Shown here: in pieces, positions 19,624 to 27,953 of the stretch
How the letters are laid out: every line of letters begins with the position of its first letter
Position numbering within the stretch: the stretch's first letter is position 1
Source: Laspinema palackyanum D2c
GTDB lineage: Bacteria; Cyanobacteriota; Cyanobacteriia; Cyanobacteriales; Laspinemataceae
Assembly (NCBI RefSeq): GCF_025370875.1
Contig: NZ_JAMXFD010000019.1
Location: forward strand, 52,785 to 116,784
DNA: 64,000 nucleotides
Reading direction: 5' to 3'
Notes under the pieces: generated by a model
Databases searched by the model: none
Told to the model about the DNA's origin: nothing
The model's input: the letters and a program-made list of their open reading frames with translations, nothing else
Made by a program: the position numbers and the translations under genes

Positions 19624-20730
19624 ATGATTGAAGTTGAGCATCTGAGCAAAATTTATGGCTCGACACCAGCCATTCAGGATGTCACCTTTACGGTGGAGCC
19701 TGGGGAAATTTTAGGATTTCTCGGTCCTAATGGTGCAGGCAAAACCACGACGATGCGGATTTTGGCGGGGTATTTACCCGCCAATAGCGGCACCGCCAAG
19801 GTGGCAGGTTATGAGGTCCATGAAGATTCGATGGCAGTGCGGCAACGGATTGGTTATCTGCCGGAGACGCCTCCTTTATATCCCGATATGACGGTGGAGG
19901 GATTTTTGCATTTTGTGGCGCGACTGAAACAAGTGCGCCCCGGCGATCGCCCAGAACGGGTAAATTGGGCGCTCAAGCGTTGCAATCTGGAAGAAAAGCG
20001 ATCGGTTCTGATTCGCAAGCTCTCCAAGGGGTTTCGCCAACGGGTGGGGATTGCTCAGGCGATCGTCCATGACCCCCCGGTGATTATTTTGGATGAACCG
20101 ACGGTGGGTTTGGATCCCCGGCAAATCATTGAGGTGCGGAATCTGATTAAAAGTTTGGCGGGAGACCATACGATTATTTTATCTACCCATATTTTGCCGG
20201 AAGTCAGTATGACCTGTAGCCGCGTGGCGATTATTAATCGGGGTCAAGTGGTGGCAACGGGTTCCCCGGATGAGTTGATGGTGCAACTCACGGGAGGGAC
20301 TTCCTATGAATTGGAAGGGGAAATGGCAGATGATCGGGCGGAGTTTGAAGATCGGATTTACTTGCTAAAGGGCCTGGAAGAAGTGCCGGGAGTGCGATCG
20401 GCAGAATGGGTTTCGGATCAGAAATTGCCCCCTTCTCGGCGCAAGATTCGGGCGATCGCAGAACCTGGGACGGAACCGGGTCCCGAAATTATTACTCAGT
20501 TGGTAACCAGCGGATTTCGGGTGCATGAGATGCGACGCACCCAAGCAAGTCTCGAAGATCTATTCCTGCAACTGACGACGGAGGAAACCATCGTGGAGTC
20601 AGATCCGGAGTCCGATTTGGTGCTTTCCGGTGGAACGGTGGTGCAGGAAACCGATGAAGCGGCGATCGCTGATGCTGAGGTGATTGAAGAAGCCGACACA
20701 GAACAAGAAAAAGAAGGAGAAGAAAACTAA
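19624..20730 (+). CDS. ABC transporter ATP-binding protein, GldA/CcmA-like
   Basis: A 368-residue ATPase with Walker A GPNGAGKTTTM (about 39-49), ABC signature LSKGFRQRVGIAQ, Walker B VIILDEPTVGLDP and the switch histidine in LSTHILPEV. The C-terminal extension (about 320-368) is strongly acidic (Glu/Asp/Ala-rich). It is the first gene of a four-gene unit; its stop codon abuts the start of the permease gene (no gap). GldA-type ATPases with GldF and GldG form an ABC complex needed for gliding in Bacteroidetes; the cyanobacterial role is not established. Function beyond ABC-2-type export is inference. Confidence 0.92.
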   Translation: MIEVEHLSKIYGSTPAIQDVTFTVEPGEILGFLGPNGAGKTTTMRILAGYLPANSGTAKVAGYEVHEDSMAVRQRIGYLPETPPLYPDMTVEGFLHFVARLKQVRPGDRPERVNWALKRCNLEEKRSVLIRKLSKGFRQRVGIAQAIVHDPPVIILDEPTVGLDPRQIIEVRNLIKSLAGDHTIILSTHILPEVSMTCSRVAIINRGQVVATGSPDELMVQLTGGTSYELEGEMADDRAEFEDRIYLLKGLEEVPGVRSAEWVSDQKLPPSRRKIRAIAEPGTEPGPEIITQLVTSGFRVHEMRRTQASLEDLFLQLTTEETIVESDPESDLVLSGGTVVQETDEAAIADAEVIEEADTEQEKEGEEN

Positions 20731-21543
20731 ATGGGAACGATTGTTGCCAATATTTTGGCTATTTATCGCAAGGAGCTACAGAGTTATTTCATCTCCCCTT
20801 TAGCCTATTTAATTGCTTGTTTTTTTTGGTCCATTTCCGCCTTATTTTTTGTAGCCATGTTACTGGGTGATGAGGGCTTGATTCAACAAGTGGCACTCAT
20901 GGATGCCCAAGGACAACAAATGGGAATTCCGATTCCGCCCTTCGATGTTCCTTACGAATTTTTACAACAATTTTTGCAAACCATTGGTTCCCTCTCTCTA
21001 TTCATCTTGCCCATGTTGTCGATGGGACTCTATGCCGAAGAACGTAAGCGCGGAACCCTAGAATTGTTAGCAACTTCTCCCATCACGAATTGGGCGGTAG
21101 CAACGGGCAAACTCCTGGGAGTTGTGACGTTTTATACAACCATGATTCTGCCGTTACTGGCCCTCCAACTCCTTGCCCTAAATGCGGCTACTCCTCCCAT
21201 GCCTCTTGCGGTTCCCTTGTTGGCCCATTTTGGCTTAATTTTGTTAGCAACTGCGGTCCTTTCCGTGGGAATGTTTATTTCTTCTTTGACCGATAGTACA
21301 ATTTTGGCGGCTATCTTCACCTTTGTGTTAGTGCTGTTTCTCTGGGCGATCGATGTGGTGGCTCAAGCGATTGGCGGACCTGTGGGCGCGGTTTTAGAAC
21401 ATTTATCGATTCTCAAACATTACACCAACTTGATTCGCGGAACTTTGGATACAAGTAGCATCATTTTATTGGGCAGTTATGTAGTTTTAGGAATTTTTCT
21501 CACGGCTCAGTCTATTGATGCTTTGCGATTCCAACGGAGTTAA
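20731..21543 (+). CDS. ABC-2 type permease, GldF-like
   Basis: A 270-residue integral membrane protein with about six hydrophobic spans and the typical N-terminal cue AIYRKELQSYFISPLAYL. The motif GLYAEERKRGTLELLATSPI is the ABC-2 coupling region after TM2. The start codon follows the ATPase stop directly, so translation is likely coupled. It forms the membrane channel for the ATPase upstream. A 165-bp gap, with no convincing gene, separates it from the GldG-like gene. Confidence 0.9.
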   Translation: MGTIVANILAIYRKELQSYFISPLAYLIACFFWSISALFFVAMLLGDEGLIQQVALMDAQGQQMGIPIPPFDVPYEFLQQFLQTIGSLSLFILPMLSMGLYAEERKRGTLELLATSPITNWAVATGKLLGVVTFYTTMILPLLALQLLALNAATPPMPLAVPLLAHFGLILLATAVLSVGMFISSLTDSTILAAIFTFVLVLFLWAIDVVAQAIGGPVGAVLEHLSILKHYTNLIRGTLDTSSIILLGSYVVLGIFLTAQSIDALRFQRS

Positions 21544-21708
21544 ACTCAGTAATTGCTCGTTTCAACGTTGCTCGATTAGGGGCGGATTTTCCCAGCTTTT
21601 ATGCAAGATTTGGGAAGTTAGCACCGCACTATATCGAGTTGCAATTGCTCGGAAGACGGTGAGAAAACCGCTCCTAAAGACAGAACTGTTTATTGCTTTT
21701 CCTTAACC

Positions 21709-23418
21709 ATGAAACCCATTGAAAAAAAGCCCAGAGGCTTGACAAAGTATTTCAAATATGCAGTCTATTTGGGACTGTTTCTAGCGATTGGCGGTGCTAT
21801 TCCGGGACTTCTGACGGGATGGCAAACTGTGACCAGTGGACTGGTGATTGCGGGTGTCACGGTTCTAGTGTTATGGCTGGTGTGGATGCTGACTCACGCT
21901 GAAGGGGGATGGAATCCGCGATCGGCACAAGCGGGGACGAATGCCTTCGTGGCAACGATATCCGTTCTGGTAATTTTAGGACTGATTAATTTCCTAGGGG
22001 TTCGCTATACAGAACGCTTTGATTTAACGGAAAATCAACGCTTTACCCTGGCCCCCCAAAGCCAACAATTGGTGCGAAATCTGCCTCAACCTGTGAAAGT
22101 TTGGGTCTTTGCCGGGGAACCTGAACGCGGAGATCAGGAATTACTGGAAAATTATCGCCGCCAAGCGCCGAATCTGTTTGATTTTCAATATGTGGATCCT
22201 TCACGGCAACCTACGGTGGCGCGGCAATTTGGGGTCCAAAGTTTTGGCGAGGTCTATCTGGCATCGGAGGATGGCACTAGGCAGCAATTTGTGCAAACGG
22301 TGAATGCTGCTTCTTCCCTCTCGGAAGCGAGGTTAACGAGTAGTTTAGAGCAGTTTACGAGCGATCGCAGTTACAAGGTATATGTGCTCCAAGGTCATGG
22401 GGAACGCGCTTTAGAAGCGGGACGCGGTGCGATTTCTCAAGCGGTTGCCAGTTTGCAGGACAAAAATTTTCTGGTAGAACCGTTGAACCTGGCGCGATTA
22501 CCTCGGGTCCCCCCCGATGCCTCGGTGGTGGTGATTGCCGGTCCCAGACAATCTTTATTTCCCCGGGAAGTCCAAGCGTTACAAGCTTATTTGCAACAAG
22601 GCGGGAGTCTATTTGTGGCGATCGACCCGGATACCAATCCGGGATTGGACCCCCTGCTGAAGGAGTGGGGAATCGAACTGGATAAAACGATCGCGATCGA
22701 TGGTTCCGGCAGTGGGGGACTGGTGGGATTAGGCCCTGCTGCCCCTTTAATTACCAATTATGGAGATCATCCGATTGTCCGCGACTTTCAAGGGGGTTAT
22801 TCGTTCTATCCCTTAGCGCGTCCCCTGCTGATCAGTGATGTGGAGGGGGTCGAGAGTACCCCTCTGTTGCTGACTGGGGAGCAAAGTTGGGCGGAGTCCA
22901 CTCCCGAAGACCCGGATCTGAAGTTCGATCCTCAAAGCGATCGCCCAGGACCTCTCCCCTTGGGGGTTGCCAAGACAAAGGCGATCGCCACAACCACTCC
23001 AACTCCGGAAGCAACGACTCCCGAAGCAACGGAGGAAGAAACAACACCGGAAGCAGCAACTCCGGAAGCAACGACTCCTGAAGCAACGGAGGAAGCAACA
23101 ACACCGGAACCGGCAACCGAGGAACCGGCAACCGAGGAAGAACCGACTGGAAGGGAAGCGCGATTGGTGGTGATTGGCAACTCAGAATTTGCGATCGATG
23201 GGAATTTTCAATTGCAATTAAATGGAGATGTTTTCCTCAATTCTGTAAGCTGGTTAAGCAAACAAAATGAGCAAACCCTATCCATTCGTCCTAAAGCAGT
23301 TCTGAATCGTCGGATCTCGATGACTCCGCAACAAGCTCAACAGTTAGCTTTGGCTGCGGGATTGTTACCCTTCTTTGGATTTCTGATTGCTGTAATTTTG
23401 TGGTGGAAACGACGTTAG
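21709..23418 (+). CDS. GldG-like ABC auxiliary protein (Gld family)
   Basis: A 569-residue protein: two N-terminal TM helices (about 15-65), a third near 78-100, a large extracytoplasmic Gld/ABC-auxiliary domain and a C-terminal TM (about 545-565, ending WWKRR). Conserved family text includes RYTERFDLTENQRFTL and VYVLQGHGERAL. Near residues 425-480 there is a repetitive Thr/Pro/Glu/Ala tract (ATTPEATEE-type units) inserted before the strand RLVVIGNSEFA. The protein likely works with the GldA/F-like pair. The repeat tract probably varies in length between strains. Confidence 0.88.
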   Translation: MKPIEKKPRGLTKYFKYAVYLGLFLAIGGAIPGLLTGWQTVTSGLVIAGVTVLVLWLVWMLTHAEGGWNPRSAQAGTNAFVATISVLVILGLINFLGVRYTERFDLTENQRFTLAPQSQQLVRNLPQPVKVWVFAGEPERGDQELLENYRRQAPNLFDFQYVDPSRQPTVARQFGVQSFGEVYLASEDGTRQQFVQTVNAASSLSEARLTSSLEQFTSDRSYKVYVLQGHGERALEAGRGAISQAVASLQDKNFLVEPLNLARLPRVPPDASVVVIAGPRQSLFPREVQALQAYLQQGGSLFVAIDPDTNPGLDPLLKEWGIELDKTIAIDGSGSGGLVGLGPAAPLITNYGDHPIVRDFQGGYSFYPLARPLLISDVEGVESTPLLLTGEQSWAESTPEDPDLKFDPQSDRPGPLPLGVAKTKAIATTTPTPEATTPEATEEETTPEAATPEATTPEATEEATTPEPATEEPATEEEPTGREARLVVIGNSEFAIDGNFQLQLNGDVFLNSVSWLSKQNEQTLSIRPKAVLNRRISMTPQQAQQLALAAGLLPFFGFLIAVILWWKRR

Positions 23419-23443
23419 ATCGAAAGAGCGAACGACAAAAAAG

Positions 23444-24247
23444 ATGAAATTTCAACGGTCTACTTTACTGCTGTTATTCCTGGCGGTCAGTTTCACAGGT
23501 GCGGTTTACTTTTATGAGGTAAATGTCGTGCCATCCCAGGAAGCGGCCCAGGAAAATCAGAAGCAAATTTTTACCTTTCAAGAAGACCAGGTAAAATCTT
23601 TTGTGCTGACGACGGAGGAAAGAACATTGCGCTTTCAACGAGGGGCGATCGCAGAAAGTAGAGAACCGGGCGAACCCCTTTGGATTATGGAAGTCATTGA
23701 GAGTACACCGACTCCTGTCGAAACTATTCCTCCCCAAACACCAGAAACACCAGAAACACCAGAAACAACAGAAACAACAGAACCTGCTCCTGCGACACCT
23801 TCTATTCCCGCGACTTATCCTGCCAATGAAGCGTATGTTGCCTTCTTGTTGAATGAAGTAGTCCGAGGAAAAAGCGATCGCGTTTTGAGCGCCACTCCCC
23901 AACAAATTAGAGATTATGGATTAGAAAACCCCCAGGCAACCATTGACATTACCCTCAGAACCGGAGAAACTTATCAACTGGTTGTGGGTAATCGTGACTT
24001 TACCGGCAGCAATCTTTACGCCCAAGTCGATCCCCGCCGAGGAACCCTCACTGCTCAATCGGTTTTATTACTCTCAACGAACTTAGAAAATGCAGTCGAT
24101 CGCCCCTTAGAAGAATGGATTCAAACTCCCGAAGAAAGTATCGAACAAAATCGGAGCGTTCCTGAACCTTTACCTCAAGAAGGAGAGAATCAGCAACCAC
24201 CCCTTCCCGACCCTTCTCAACAACCCGAACCGATAGAACCCGAATAA
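23444..24247 (+). CDS. DUF4340 domain-containing protein of the Gld-type ABC cluster
   Basis: A 267-residue protein with an N-terminal signal anchor (about 6-25) and a DUF4340 region, here interrupted by a Pro/Thr/Glu-rich stretch at about 92-120 built on ETP units. Family blocks seen are FTFQEDQVKSFVL, LENPQATIDITLRTGETYQL and NRDFTGSNLYAQVD. It ends in a Pro/Gln-rich tail. It lies 25 bp after the GldG-like gene and completes the unit. DUF4340 proteins regularly accompany Gld-type ABC genes in bacteria; their biochemical role is unknown. Confidence 0.85.
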   Translation: MKFQRSTLLLLFLAVSFTGAVYFYEVNVVPSQEAAQENQKQIFTFQEDQVKSFVLTTEERTLRFQRGAIAESREPGEPLWIMEVIESTPTPVETIPPQTPETPETPETTETTEPAPATPSIPATYPANEAYVAFLLNEVVRGKSDRVLSATPQQIRDYGLENPQATIDITLRTGETYQLVVGNRDFTGSNLYAQVDPRRGTLTAQSVLLLSTNLENAVDRPLEEWIQTPEESIEQNRSVPEPLPQEGENQQPPLPDPSQQPEPIEPE

Positions 24248-24256
24248 CATTCCCGC

Positions 24257-24426
24257 CACCTCCAGTCCCCTCTTGTCCCCTCCCCTTGGCAAGGGGAGGG
24301 TTAGGGTGGGGTCCCTCGGCCACCTCCAGTCCTCTCCCCATGCCAAGGGGAGGCGTCAGGTGGGGTCCCTCGGCCACCTCTTGTCCCCTCCCCTTGGCAA
24401 GGGGAGGGTTAGGGTGGGGTCCCTCC
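24257..24426. repeat. Three tandem copies of a CTCCCCTTGGCAAGGGGAG-type palindromic repeat
   Basis: Three units begin with CACCTC at 24257, 24321 and 24375. Each contains the palindrome CTCCCCTTGGCAAGGGGAG (middle copy: CTCCCCATGCCAAGGGGAG) followed by GGTGGGGTCCCTC. Units one and three share GGTTAGGGT between these; the middle unit reads GCGTCAGGT. Such units occur as dispersed repeats in cyanobacterial genomes. The array separates the Gld-type cluster from purU and could act as a terminator. Confidence 0.85.
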
Positions 24427-24483
24427 GCTGAGGATGCATCAATCCTATTTCAGATTCCCCCAATATTCAGAGCGTATTAACTA

Positions 24484-25341
24484 ATGACCAGTCCAACTGC
24501 AACCTTACTCGTTTCTTGTCCCGATCGCCGAGGATTAGTCGCAACGATCGCAAATTTTATTTATTCCCATAACGGCAATATTATTCATGCGGATCATCAT
24601 ACAGATTTTGCCGCTGGGTTATTTTTAACCCGGATCGAGTGGCAACTGGATGGGTTTGATTTACCCCGGGAGGCGATCGCCTCTACCTTCAAAGAAACCA
24701 TCGCAGACCCCCTGGATGCCAATTGGCAACTGCATTTTTCCGACACCATCCCGCGTCTCTCCATTTGGGTGAGTCGGCAAGATCATTGCTTACTCGATTT
24801 GCTGTGGCGGCAGAAGGCAAAGGAATTTCATTCATCCATTCCTTTAATTATCAGCAACCATCCGGACCTTGAAGAGATTGCCCAACAGTTTGGAGCCGAT
24901 TTCTATTGTCTGCCTGTTACAAAAGACAACAAAGTTACTCAGGAAGCCAAGCAACTGGAATTGCTTAAACAGTATAACATTGATGTGGTAGTTTTGGCAA
25001 AATATATGCAGGTTCTAACCGCAGATTTTGTCCAAAATTTTCCCACTGTGATTAATATTCACCATTCATTTTTACCGGCTTTTGCTGGAGCAAAACCTTA
25101 TCATCAAGCCTATAAACGGGGGGTTAAAATTATTGGGGCTACTGCACATTATGTCACAGCAGACCTCGATGCAGGGCCAATTATTGAGCAAGATGTTGTC
25201 CGGGTCAGCCATCGAGATGAGGTGACGGATTTAATTAGAAAAGGCAAAGATTTAGAACGGATGGTGTTAGCTAGGGCGGTTCGTTTGCATTTACAAAATC
25301 GAGTGCTTGTCTATGGCGATCGCACCGTCGTCTTTGGCTAA
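24484..25341 (+). CDS. purU: Formyltetrahydrofolate deformylase
   Basis: A 285-residue enzyme hydrolysing 10-formyl-THF to THF and formate, balancing one-carbon units and supplying formate. An N-terminal ACT domain (about 5-85, VSCPDRRGLVATIANF) precedes the formyltransferase-like catalytic domain. Catalytic residues seen are N191 and H193 in INIHHSFLPAF and D229 in ADLDAGPII. Length fits the family (about 280). A repeat array precedes it and an AGAAACCGGG hairpin follows. Confidence 0.95.
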   Translation: MTSPTATLLVSCPDRRGLVATIANFIYSHNGNIIHADHHTDFAAGLFLTRIEWQLDGFDLPREAIASTFKETIADPLDANWQLHFSDTIPRLSIWVSRQDHCLLDLLWRQKAKEFHSSIPLIISNHPDLEEIAQQFGADFYCLPVTKDNKVTQEAKQLELLKQYNIDVVVLAKYMQVLTADFVQNFPTVINIHHSFLPAFAGAKPYHQAYKRGVKIIGATAHYVTADLDAGPIIEQDVVRVSHRDEVTDLIRKGKDLERMVLARAVRLHLQNRVLVYGDRTVVFG

Positions 25342-25368
25342 AGCTAGTCCGTTGGCACAGCAGAGATT

Positions 25369-25435
25369 AGAAACCGGGTTTCTTAACACAATTTCTGTTA
25401 ACTTGCCACAAATTAAGGCAAGAAACCCGGTTTCT
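25369..25435. repeat. Hairpin repeat with AGAAACCGGGTTTCT arms
   Basis: The arm AGAAACCGGGTTTCT (25369-25383) and its inverse AGAAACCCGGTTTCT (25421-25435) enclose 37 bp. Similar paired or single arms recur at 27618, 27782, 33856, 33905 and 56869, so this is a dispersed family. It may serve as terminator after purU. Confidence 0.85.
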
Positions 25436-25509
25436 GTTCCTGTAGTTTAATAGTTCCCTAAAATTTATGCTAGGGTCAAACCTGAGTGAAAATTGTTCGT
25501 TTTGCTTCT

Positions 25510-25953
25510 TTATTCTATGCTGCTATTAATTTTATGTTTCAACGTATAATGCTGAAGCGCTTTCACCCACAACCATCCTAAAAAACAGCCGATAAAATAA
25601 TAGAGAAAATCTGACCCAATAAAGGTTGTCCCTAATACCAATCGTCCCGGCAGGGTGGCGCGAATGACTTGTAAAAACGGGGGATGCCAAAGTTGGAGAA
25701 ATTCTAAAATACAAGTCGCAATTAAGACGCCTATTGCCGCCGATTTTGCGGAAACTTTTGGCCAAATCACAACCACGAGCAGAATCCAAAAAATTTCGTA
25801 GGGAATCCCGCCAAATGAATCATTCAGCCAGGATTGACCCGGACCGCGATAAAATTTGGTAAACAAACCGAAGGGGACAAGAATTGCTATACTGATGAGC
25901 AAAGCAAGGCGGTATTGAAAAAAGCGATGATTGGGGGAAAAGGGAGAAGTCAT
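25510..25953 (-). CDS. DUF2809 family small membrane protein
   Basis: A 147-residue protein with four predicted membrane spans. DUF2809 features seen are FYRGPGQSWLNDSFGGIPYE, then EFLQLWHPPFLQ and a final GSDFLYYFIGCFLGW segment. Family function is unknown. It stands alone between purU and a plus-strand gene pair. The start ATG at 25953 is the only good choice. Confidence 0.83.
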   Translation of the reverse strand: MTSPFSPNHRFFQYRLALLISIAILVPFGLFTKFYRGPGQSWLNDSFGGIPYEIFWILLVVVIWPKVSAKSAAIGVLIATCILEFLQLWHPPFLQVIRATLPGRLVLGTTFIGSDFLYYFIGCFLGWLWVKALQHYTLKHKINSSIE

Positions 25954-26093
25954 AGGGGCTCAATGGTCTAATCTATTGATACCTGACTCTAATATAGCGA
26001 GTCTCAATTATTCGGGCAAGGCTGAAGGAGTAAGAGCATTGGAGATTTCTTCCTCCATTTTTCTGATTTTTTTAATTAAAACAACTTAAACCG

Positions 26094-26648
26094 ATGACTT
26101 ATTTCAGTGGATTAAAAGAATTTATCGCCTCCTGGGACGATCGCTTTGTGGATGAAAACCCCGCCGAAACCTTTCGGGAAAGTCCCCTCGGCAATATCAA
26201 CACTGATGGCACTGCCGCTTGTGCAGATTCCCCGATTTTGTCTAAATATCATCGCAAGTTTAAAAAATCCATAGAGCCCGGTGTCCGAGATTTAACTATT
26301 GCTTTAATTCTTAAATTTAATTGTATTACTTATTCCAGTTGTCAAGGGCATTTGGCAACTTCAAAATCACAGATGCGGCCTCGATATGTAGGGATTCTTC
26401 CCCGGGACTTGACTGAGTATCATTCCTTATTTGAGCAATTAAAAACTGTGGCAGATTTGACCAATACTCGGTTAGCCCAAAATCCGGTGCAAGTTGTCCT
26501 AACGCCGGATACCCTAGAATCGGAAAATTGCGTTATGCCTTGTTTTAATCTGTTTTTTATCTCCCAATCTGCCGATGAAGCCACCTATTTTCAAGAAGTG
26601 GAAGGGGTGTATCAAACCTTTTTAAAATTAGTGAGCGATCGCGTATAA
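26094..26648 (+). CDS. Hypothetical protein with SSCQGH motif
   Basis: A 184-residue protein I do not recognise. It has no membrane span or signal peptide. The most distinctive stretch is FNCITYSSCQGHLATS, followed by RPRYVGILPRD; a Cys-x-Gly-His core next to a beta strand resembles a small catalytic or ligand-binding loop, and distantly recalls the TSSCSGR loop of TYW3-like proteins, but this is not evidence of homology. A small zinc-ribbon gene begins 30 bp downstream, so the two may be co-expressed. Confidence 0.65.
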   Translation: MTYFSGLKEFIASWDDRFVDENPAETFRESPLGNINTDGTAACADSPILSKYHRKFKKSIEPGVRDLTIALILKFNCITYSSCQGHLATSKSQMRPRYVGILPRDLTEYHSLFEQLKTVADLTNTRLAQNPVQVVLTPDTLESENCVMPCFNLFFISQSADEATYFQEVEGVYQTFLKLVSDRV

Positions 26649-26678
26649 TACTAAACCGATGAATTTGGGATAATAACG

Positions 26679-26882
26679 ATGACAGAAATTCCTCGGCCCT
26701 TGAATGATGATGAACTGAAGGACTGGCAGTTACGACTCAATGAAGCGAACCGCCACAATATTTTTTGCCACTGTCGTAATTGTGGGGAAGAATGGGTTGA
26801 TTCCTTTGCGGATGTCCCTTGTAAATCCTGTGGCAGTGACGATGTAGAGCATCTTGCCTGTTGGCAGTTTCCTGATGGCTAA
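26679..26882 (+). CDS. Small zinc-ribbon protein
   Basis: A 67-residue protein with C30, C32, C35, C48, C51 and C61; the pairs CRNC and CKSC form a plausible four-cysteine zinc ribbon (CRNCGEEW...CKSCGS). The N-terminal 28 residues look helical. The stop is 219 bp before the DUF6335 gene. A role in nucleic-acid or protein binding would be a guess. It lies 30 bp after the SSCQGH gene on the same strand. Confidence 0.7.
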   Translation: MTEIPRPLNDDELKDWQLRLNEANRHNIFCHCRNCGEEWVDSFADVPCKSCGSDDVEHLACWQFPDG

Positions 26883-27101
26883 TTGAAGGGAGTATCCGGT
26901 TATTTTAGTAATTCATGCGGCTCAAGGGTTAATAAAATATGCCCTGGGGTAGAAGTTAAACCCCTGAAAATCAGCTAGGCTTTACAAAAGCAGAAAAAGT
27001 TGGTTTGGGTTTTATAACGGTAAAACCTAACTCCTAAACTAGCGGAGATTGATTTGTACTGAAAAAATCTCCCAAGCTTTGTTGATATTAAAGGGATAAT
27101 T

Positions 27102-27551
27102 ATGACTAAAAATAAACAAGAAAAACTGAGAAATTTGGCCGAAGAAGAGGGCAGTGTAGAAGATTTGCCCCAAGGTGAGACTGAATCTTTGGGAACGGGA
27201 ATAGCGAATCCCCCTGGCGCGAATATTGGCGGTCGGAACATGGAAAATAAGATGAAGCAATACACTCATACCAGTCCAGAATTAACGGGTGGGGATGTGG
27301 ATGCGGCATGGTCCGAAGCTCAGAATGTTGGGGATGAAGCAGTCGGGGGAACGGCACCAACTCCGGACCAAAATATTGTAGATCAAATCGGTAGGGCAGC
27401 GGGAGTGGAACAAGACGATCGCCAAGAGTTAGGCGTTCGCGATGAGTTGTCAGAACGAGATGAGGAACGCTGGGAATTAGACCCTGAATCCTCAGAAGAG
27501 TATGAAGTCCGGCGCGATAGTGTAGTGGGCGATCGCCTCGGTCAACTGTAG
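27102..27551 (+). CDS. DUF6335 family protein
   Basis: A 149-residue, highly acidic soluble protein. It matches cyanobacterial DUF6335 text: LTGGDVDAAWSEAQNVGDEA, GGTAPTPDQNIVDQIGRAAG and RDEERWELDPESSEEY. No catalytic motif or membrane span is seen; the acidity and repeats of Glu/Asp suggest a partly disordered protein. Function is unknown. A strong terminator follows 23 bp after the stop. Confidence 0.85.
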   Translation: MTKNKQEKLRNLAEEEGSVEDLPQGETESLGTGIANPPGANIGGRNMENKMKQYTHTSPELTGGDVDAAWSEAQNVGDEAVGGTAPTPDQNIVDQIGRAAGVEQDDRQELGVRDELSERDEERWELDPESSEEYEVRRDSVVGDRLGQL

Positions 27552-27573
27552 GAAGTGAGCAAAATTTTACATT

Positions 27574-27604
27574 AAGGAGCGATGGTTTGAGCGCTCCTTT
27601 TTTA
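27574..27604 (+). terminator. Rho-independent terminator after the DUF6335 gene
   Basis: The stem AAGGAGCG...CGCTCCTT around a 10-nt loop is followed by a run of T. It sits directly after the gene on the plus strand. Confidence 0.88.
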
Positions 27605-27617
27605 TGGCATTGTAGTT

Positions 27618-27796
27618 AGAAACCGGGTTTTTTATTTCAATTTTTTGCCTTGTCAGCAAAATTGGGCAGTAGGGTGGGCATTGCCCACCTGCACAGAAAG
27701 GTGGGCAGTGCCCACCCTACTTTTAACTACAAGAGTAAAATAGGTTTTTTACAACCGGATTTGGTATCAGCAAAATTGGGCAGAAACCCGGTTTCT
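27618..27796. repeat. AGAAACCGGG hairpin repeat split by a 114-bp insertion or duplication
   Basis: The outer arms are AGAAACCGGGTTT (27618-27630) and AGAAACCCGGTTTCT (27782-27796). Between them the 17-bp word TCAGCAAAATTGGGCAG occurs twice, at 27653-27669 and 27767-27783, exactly 114 bp apart. The intervening DNA contains a long inverted repeat (27668-27721; arms AGTAGGGTGGGCATTGCCCA and its near-inverse). Removing one 114-bp unit restores a single simple hairpin like the one at 25369. Confidence 0.85.
27668..27721. repeat. Long GTAGGGTGGGCA-type hairpin
   Basis: The left arm AGTAGGGTGGGCATTGCCCA and the right arm TGGGCAGTGCCCACCCTACT pair with a single mismatch. Each arm itself contains a smaller palindrome (GTGGGCATTGCCCAC, and GTGGGCAGTGCCCAC). 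This type of GTAGGGTGGGCA...TGCCCACCCTAC element is a known style of cyanobacterial dispersed repeat. Confidence 0.85.
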
Positions 27797-27953
27797 TGTC
27801 CTTTTGCCGGGGAATTCGGAATCTAAAATCCTCCTACCTCCCTAACCCCGAGCAAATTTCCCTCTCTAGTCGGATTGGCATTCCCGGCCATTTTTTTTAG
27901 ACTCTAAACACTTCAGAGATTGCATCAACAGATTAAATTTCCCTAAATCTGCT

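Noticed and set aside
21515..21706. 63-codon open frame in the gap between GldF- and GldG-like genes
   Set aside because: It overlaps the end of the permease, has no ribosome-binding site and resembles no protein; it is likely chance.
24257..24426. CRISPR-like array
   Set aside because: Only three units, no spacers of even length and palindromic content; this is a dispersed repeat, not a CRISPR array.
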